DNA of 55,422 nucleotides, taken from contig CAMRTM010000005.1 in NCBI GenBank assembly GCA_947053645.1, forward strand, positions 1 through 55,422. Direction: 5' to 3'. Positions 51,176 to 55,422 of this stretch are shown piece after piece. The position numbers and the translations under genes are program-made. A model generated the notes under the pieces. The model worked only from the letters and a program-made list of their open reading frames with translations, made no database searches and was not told where the DNA came from. Numbering within the stretch: the first letter of the stretch is position 1; each line of letters opens with the position of its first letter. Source of the DNA: an uncultured Bacillota bacterium. Lineage in GTDB: Bacteria > Bacillota > Clostridia > Christensenellales > UBA1242.

Positions 51176-51738
51176 CCTGTTCTTATTTCTGTTATCACAA
51201 TATTTTCTTTGTTTACCCCAAGTTTGCATGAGTAGACACCAAACTCGACTATTACATCATAAAGTTCATGGTCGGAAATGTATCGAGCAATCTTGTCAAA
51301 CCCCCTTATCTTCCACACCCTATCTTCATCAAGTGATGCGTGCAAGTTATACTCTGGCTCTTCATAAATATTACGCTGTGTTGCCTCGCTATCGCTGCGT
51401 GCCGTTAAGTCCACCGTGCCAGCACCATAGTTTCGGCTTATCTTAATATCGCCCATAAGTACAATATCTTCCTTGTAAGGCCGATAAGAAACAACAATCG
51501 TAACCTCATCTTTGAATTTAGAAAGCAGTTTTTCAGCCTCTTCATAGTTTTTCACAAAATAGAATTTCGCTTTTGCACGATTTGGATTTCTAAGCACATA
51601 TTCTTCCGCTTTGTATTTATCTAAAAACTGCTTAATCCCATCTTTATCAGTCACAGAAAAAACATCAATGGGAAAATGATTAAGTCCCAGTTCCTTAATC
51701 TTTACGATAGCGTCCTTTTTGTCTTTAATTGTTATCAT
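51169..51738 (-). CDS. Hypothetical protein
   Basis: 189-aa ORF in a same-strand cluster; 2 nt from the upstream ORF. Confidence 0.6.
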   Translation of the reverse strand: MITIKDKKDAIVKIKELGLNHFPIDVFSVTDKDGIKQFLDKYKAEEYVLRNPNRAKAKFYFVKNYEEAEKLLSKFKDEVTIVVSYRPYKEDIVLMGDIKISRNYGAGTVDLTARSDSEATQRNIYEEPEYNLHASLDEDRVWKIRGFDKIARYISDHELYDVIVEFGVYSCKLGVNKENIVITEIRTGY

Positions 51739-51740
51739 AC

Positions 51741-52004
51741 CTATCCTTGCAAGCCATTTGCTTGACGCACCATGTCTTCTACAACAATGTCATAGATTTC
51801 GCCGAGTGATGCACAATATTCAAGCACTTCCCAAGGTTTATTTGTGTGGAAATGAATTTTAATAAGTTCCTCATCCCCAACAGCCAAAAGGCAATCGCCT
51901 TCAAAGTGGGTGTTAAAATATTCACGAATAGCATCTTCGCTTAAATTTTTACCCTCTATTAAAAGTTGTGTGTCATACCTGAAATCAATTACTTCGTCTT
52001 CCAT
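51741..52004 (-). CDS. Stand-alone domain resembling the C-terminal part of DAK2/FakA (YloV)-type proteins
   Basis: FRYDTQLLIEGKNLSEDAIREYFNTHFEGDCLLAVGDEELIKIHFHTNKPWEVLEYCASLGEIYDIVVEDM. Confidence 0.75.
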   Translation of the reverse strand: MEDEVIDFRYDTQLLIEGKNLSEDAIREYFNTHFEGDCLLAVGDEELIKIHFHTNKPWEVLEYCASLGEIYDIVVEDMVRQANGLQG

Positions 52005-52097
52005 TTCTTTCTCCTTATACTATTAGTATATCATTTCAAAGGAAAAAATAAAAATAATTTGAATAAATTTAAATAAAAAAGACCTTAAAAAAGGTCT

Positions 52098-52760
52098 TTA
52101 TCCTTGATCGTCTTCCGCCAGTTTTTGTTCCCGTCTTGCTTTTTCTTCTCGTATTCTCTTCTTTGCTTCTTTAAGTTTTATTTTTGCATCTTCTTCAGAA
52201 AGAATATTATCTTCACTTATAACATGGTCAGTGTCAATAAACATATACTTGTCGCTATTATACATTTTCACTGTTTCTGGTTCACCACTATAAAACTTTG
52301 GTGCAGTGGCAAATTCGTATGGAAGATAACTTAAATCTTCCCGCATAAGTTTCCAGCCTTCATTAATGCTTAGTCGAGTAGCAGCGATGTTCCCATTAAA
52401 TGGCTTTGCATCTACAAAGTCCAAATCTATTAAGTCTTTTTTATTAATGTCAAAGTAACTTTTTCCTTCCCGCAACATGACAAGCCTTAACGAGCAGTCG
52501 CTGTTAATGGTGGTGGCAACCATGCTATATGGACATCGAGAACTCCCTCCATTACAACTAATGTAAAGCAAATCGCCACCTCTTAATATACCACGACCAA
52601 AGCCACGAGAAAAATCAAAGTTCAACTCAAAGCGATATGGTAAGATTTCGCCGTCAGTCATATTTTCCCCTCTTTTTTGATAGGCATACCCCGAGCCATC
52701 AAGCATTCGCACCCTTCTCATACCATATAAATATTCGCCTAAAATTTCATATTCCTGCAT
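52098..52760 (-). CDS. Hypothetical protein
   Basis: 220-aa ORF, SD AAGGAGA before ATG, charged helical C-terminus. Confidence 0.6.
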   Translation of the reverse strand: MQEYEILGEYLYGMRRVRMLDGSGYAYQKRGENMTDGEILPYRFELNFDFSRGFGRGILRGGDLLYISCNGGSSRCPYSMVATTINSDCSLRLVMLREGKSYFDINKKDLIDLDFVDAKPFNGNIAATRLSINEGWKLMREDLSYLPYEFATAPKFYSGEPETVKMYNSDKYMFIDTDHVISEDNILSEEDAKIKLKEAKKRIREEKARREQKLAEDDQG

Positions 52761-52798
52761 AAGTTCTCCTTAATGAAATTATTTTAACATATTCTTTA

Positions 52799-53383
52799 TT
52801 ATTTGTAAAGATCGTACTTTTTAATTTCCTCATATAATTTTGCCCAACTACTTGCAAATAACAAGCCTTCTTTTTGACTTCTATTGTATTTTGTAAGCAT
52901 TAGAATGCAGTTTACTCCATTTAATTTCATCTCTTTGCACTTATCCTCACGGTCATCCACCATTATGTCGATATTATATTTCTTACACTCCGGCGTCTTA
53001 TCTGGAGATTGTGACAATACAAGCCTATCATATGGTATTTTGCGTTTCTTTAGCCAGTCAAGAGTAGTTTTTTCTGGGTTTTTATAATCTGGAATAATGC
53101 GATTTGAAATCAAAATAATATCATGCCCATCATCTTTAAGTTTTTGCAAATATTTTCGAGCGCCTTTCCTTGTTTTTAAATCATGAGCCATTCGCTCCAT
53201 GTTCTCTGCAAAAAATTCTTCCTTTTCTTGGTACGACCAGTCAAACATACCGCTCACAATATGCTTTGCTTTTTTATTTATAATTCCAGCGTTTCTTTTG
53301 TCCTTGTCAAGTTTGATTATCTCTCTTAATATTGCCTCATCAAACGCAGATACTACATTATCTATATCAAGTCCTATTCTCAT
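52799..53383 (-). CDS. HAD-superfamily 5'(3')-deoxyribonucleotidase-like protein
   Basis: MRIGLDIDNVVSAFDEAI; IILISNRIIP; DIMVDDREDKC. Confidence 0.7.
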   Translation of the reverse strand: MRIGLDIDNVVSAFDEAILREIIKLDKDKRNAGIINKKAKHIVSGMFDWSYQEKEEFFAENMERMAHDLKTRKGARKYLQKLKDDGHDIILISNRIIPDYKNPEKTTLDWLKKRKIPYDRLVLSQSPDKTPECKKYNIDIMVDDREDKCKEMKLNGVNCILMLTKYNRSQKEGLLFASSWAKLYEEIKKYDLYK

Positions 53384-53438
53384 AATCTCAGTTTAACACA
53401 AATAAAAAAATTTGCAAACTATTTGCAAATTTTTATTT

Positions 53439-53999
53439 TTATAACTTCTCTCCGCAGTTAGGGCAGAATTTATCGTCACCCTTAATTTCTTCGCCACAGT
53501 TTGGACAATGCCTTTGCTTAACCAAGTTCTCGCCACAGTTTCCACAAAATTTTGCACCCTTCTTTACACTCTCCCCACAGTTGGGGCAAGTATTGTCTTC
53601 GCCAGTAATCCCCTCTTTCACAGACTTAACTATTGTCTTAATCGCCTTTCCAGCAGTTGGAGTCACATCCTCGACAACTTCTTTAACAACTGGTACCGTA
53701 GATGTTGCAGCAAATGATGCTATGTCTCTTGCATGTGCAAAGGTCGCAAGTTTTATTGAAACGCCTAGAATAGCCATGCCAAAAGTAAGCAAGAAACCGC
53801 CGCCTACAAAAAAGCCCATGCCAGACATTGCCGAATCAAAATCCATACTCATTTGTTTGCTGATACCAATAATTAATAGAACTATTGCCAGAATTAACAT
53901 TGGGACGCTAATAACAAAACCAACCTTGTATATGGTTTTAATCTTCGCCTTATTCTTTTGATAATTTTCTTCGCTTAAAAATTTTTTCTTCTCTTCCAT
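53439..53999 (-). CDS. Membrane protein with two C-terminal double-zinc-ribbon modules
   Basis: CPNCGESVKKGAKFCGNCG and CPNCGEEIKGDDKFCPNCG; two N-terminal TM segments. Confidence 0.8.
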   Translation of the reverse strand: MEEKKKFLSEENYQKNKAKIKTIYKVGFVISVPMLILAIVLLIIGISKQMSMDFDSAMSGMGFFVGGGFLLTFGMAILGVSIKLATFAHARDIASFAATSTVPVVKEVVEDVTPTAGKAIKTIVKSVKEGITGEDNTCPNCGESVKKGAKFCGNCGENLVKQRHCPNCGEEIKGDDKFCPNCGEKL

Positions 54000-54062
54000 T
54001 GCTCTTCTCCTATATTATTGTTTATAACACATAAAAATTGATTTGTCAAATATAGGTTTATA

Positions 54063-54581
54063 TTATTTCTCATTGCCTGAATCTATACGAAATCCCTCTT
54101 TAAAAACATAAAGCAGGTTTTCATAGTCTTTCATCTCCGCTTTTTTATAAATTACATTTTCAAGAAGACATTTTTTAAACTGGGGGTTATAACTATTTTT
54201 TAATTTCATCCAAACATCATGAAACAACAGACGATTACATTTCACCTCCGCCATAATTTCGTTTATATTTTCATTTCTGGCAGACTGAAAATATATGGCG
54301 CCTTTGCGATCCAAGTCTTGTAAATCTTGTCTTGCTTCATTTTGATATTTTTTATAACATTTATGAGAAGGAAAATATGCGAAGTTATTGAACCCCTCTT
54401 TTACAATATTCGAGTGGACTATGTAATACTCACCTTCAGCCTTCTTTTCGACTTTCATATCATATGCAGAGCTTATCGTTCTATAAAAATTAAGTACAAT
54501 ATCCTCTACTTTATTAATATGATTAAATCTTACAATTGAAATAATTGCAAAAATTTGGAATGAAGAGCAACAGTGATTCAA
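54063..54581 (-). CDS. Hypothetical protein, possibly truncated
   Basis: 172-aa ORF; C-terminal VIYKKAEMKDYENLLYVFKEGF looks like the start of a GNAT-type domain that ends abruptly. Confidence 0.45.
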   Translation of the reverse strand: MNHCCSSFQIFAIISIVRFNHINKVEDIVLNFYRTISSAYDMKVEKKAEGEYYIVHSNIVKEGFNNFAYFPSHKCYKKYQNEARQDLQDLDRKGAIYFQSARNENINEIMAEVKCNRLLFHDVWMKLKNSYNPQFKKCLLENVIYKKAEMKDYENLLYVFKEGFRIDSGNEK

Positions 54582-54698
54582 CTTTTCCTTTATTTAAAGT
54601 TATGAAATTATATTTAAAAAGTATCACAAAATTGTTTGACTATTTGACCGAAATGTAGTAATTTAATAAAAAAATAAAACAATAGGAAGAAACAACTT

Positions 54699-55058
54699 AT
54701 GAAAAAACATTTGTTAATCATATCTTTAATTTTATGCTTTGCAATTCTTTCACTAGGTTGCGGCGACAATAAGCCCTTGCCTCCAAATAACAATGTGGAA
54801 AATGAAATTATAGATTTTAGCAATGTGATTACTGAAATTAAGAATTATTTGCTCGACAATGGCCTTGTATTTGAAAACAATTTTGTAGTTGAACAAAAGC
54901 CGACAACTGCAAAAATCTTAATTTCCGAAGAATATGTAATTGATGTTGACTATCTTATTGAAATATTTGAATTAGAATTTTCTTATGAAGACTTTATTGC
55001 TAAAGTTAAGTATGAAGCGCCTTTTGTAATTTTTGATATAAGTAAAGAAAAAGAATAG
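54699..55058 (+). CDS. Small putative lipoprotein
   Basis: MKKHLLIISLILCFAILSLGCGDNKPLPPNNN lipobox; SD AGGAAG. Confidence 0.7.
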   Translation: MKKHLLIISLILCFAILSLGCGDNKPLPPNNNVENEIIDFSNVITEIKNYLLDNGLVFENNFVVEQKPTTAKILISEEYVIDVDYLIEIFELEFSYEDFIAKVKYEAPFVIFDISKEKE

Positions 55059-55079
55059 TTTATAACTATTCTTTTTTTT
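55048..55079 (+). terminator. Intrinsic terminator
   Basis: AAAAGAATAGTTTATAACTATTCTTTTTTTT. Confidence 0.75.
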
Positions 55080-55166
55080 CGTAATATTTATTTATCCAAC
55101 AGACAACACGATTTTTAGATTTTCTCTTGCCCCTGTTTCCAGTACTAAAATCAATTAAACATCACT

Positions 55167-55246
55167 GCATACAGTATGCGAGCGTCTTTCTCAAAAAAGA
55201 CTTTTTATTGCATATATTTGCGTCAACATTACAGAAAGTCTTTTTT
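55167..55246 (+). other. Non-coding segment with overlapping terminator-like hairpins (candidate small RNA 3' region)
   Basis: GCATACAGTATGC; GTCTTTCTCAAAAAAGACTTTTT; AAAAAAGACTTT/AAAGTCTTTTTT inverted repeat. Confidence 0.4.
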
Positions 55247-55422
55247 TAATTTCCGCATTTGATTTTTCGAAAATTCTTTTGTTTATAGAAACATATATTT
55301 ATCCAATAAATCACAAACTTCACTTACAATTCTTGCACATTTTTCTGAATGCATAATATATGTTTTTTCTTGTTCTTCTGTTAGTATGTCAGCACAATTT
55401 ATCCCTTTACTATGATTTTGTT

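Overview
AT-rich bacterial window of a low-GC Firmicutes/Clostridia-like type (lineage is inferred from gene content only). It is mostly housekeeping genes: recR (partial), ybaB, dnaX, tpiA, pgk, dusB, HU, a SpoVB-like flippase, rplI, prfA, prmC, rpmE, rpsR-ssb-rpsF, secA, ychF, mrnC, rlmB, a sigH-like sigma factor, metG, an initiator tRNA, gyrB, gyrA, a HelD-like helicase, hisS, uvrC, tmk and ppdK. Between these sit small islands of lineage-specific genes. Observations most worth following up: (1) dnaX is split at an A9 slippery run with the downstream tau-like domain in the -1 frame; (2) three 9-nt G/C homopolymers lie in promoter spacers or a Shine-Dalgarno region, which suggests phase variation; (3) a PQ-loop (SemiSWEET-like) domain is fused to a deoxyribosyltransferase-like domain between gyrB and gyrA; (4) a cluster of perfect DnaA boxes lies between the HelD-like gene and hisS; (5) a degenerate DUF1385 domain is fused to PrmC; (6) two very large orphan proteins precede ychF; (7) non-coding segments near ppdK and at the right end show mutually exclusive or terminator-like hairpins. 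No CRISPR array, transposase or rRNA was seen. All family assignments come from reading motifs, not database searches.
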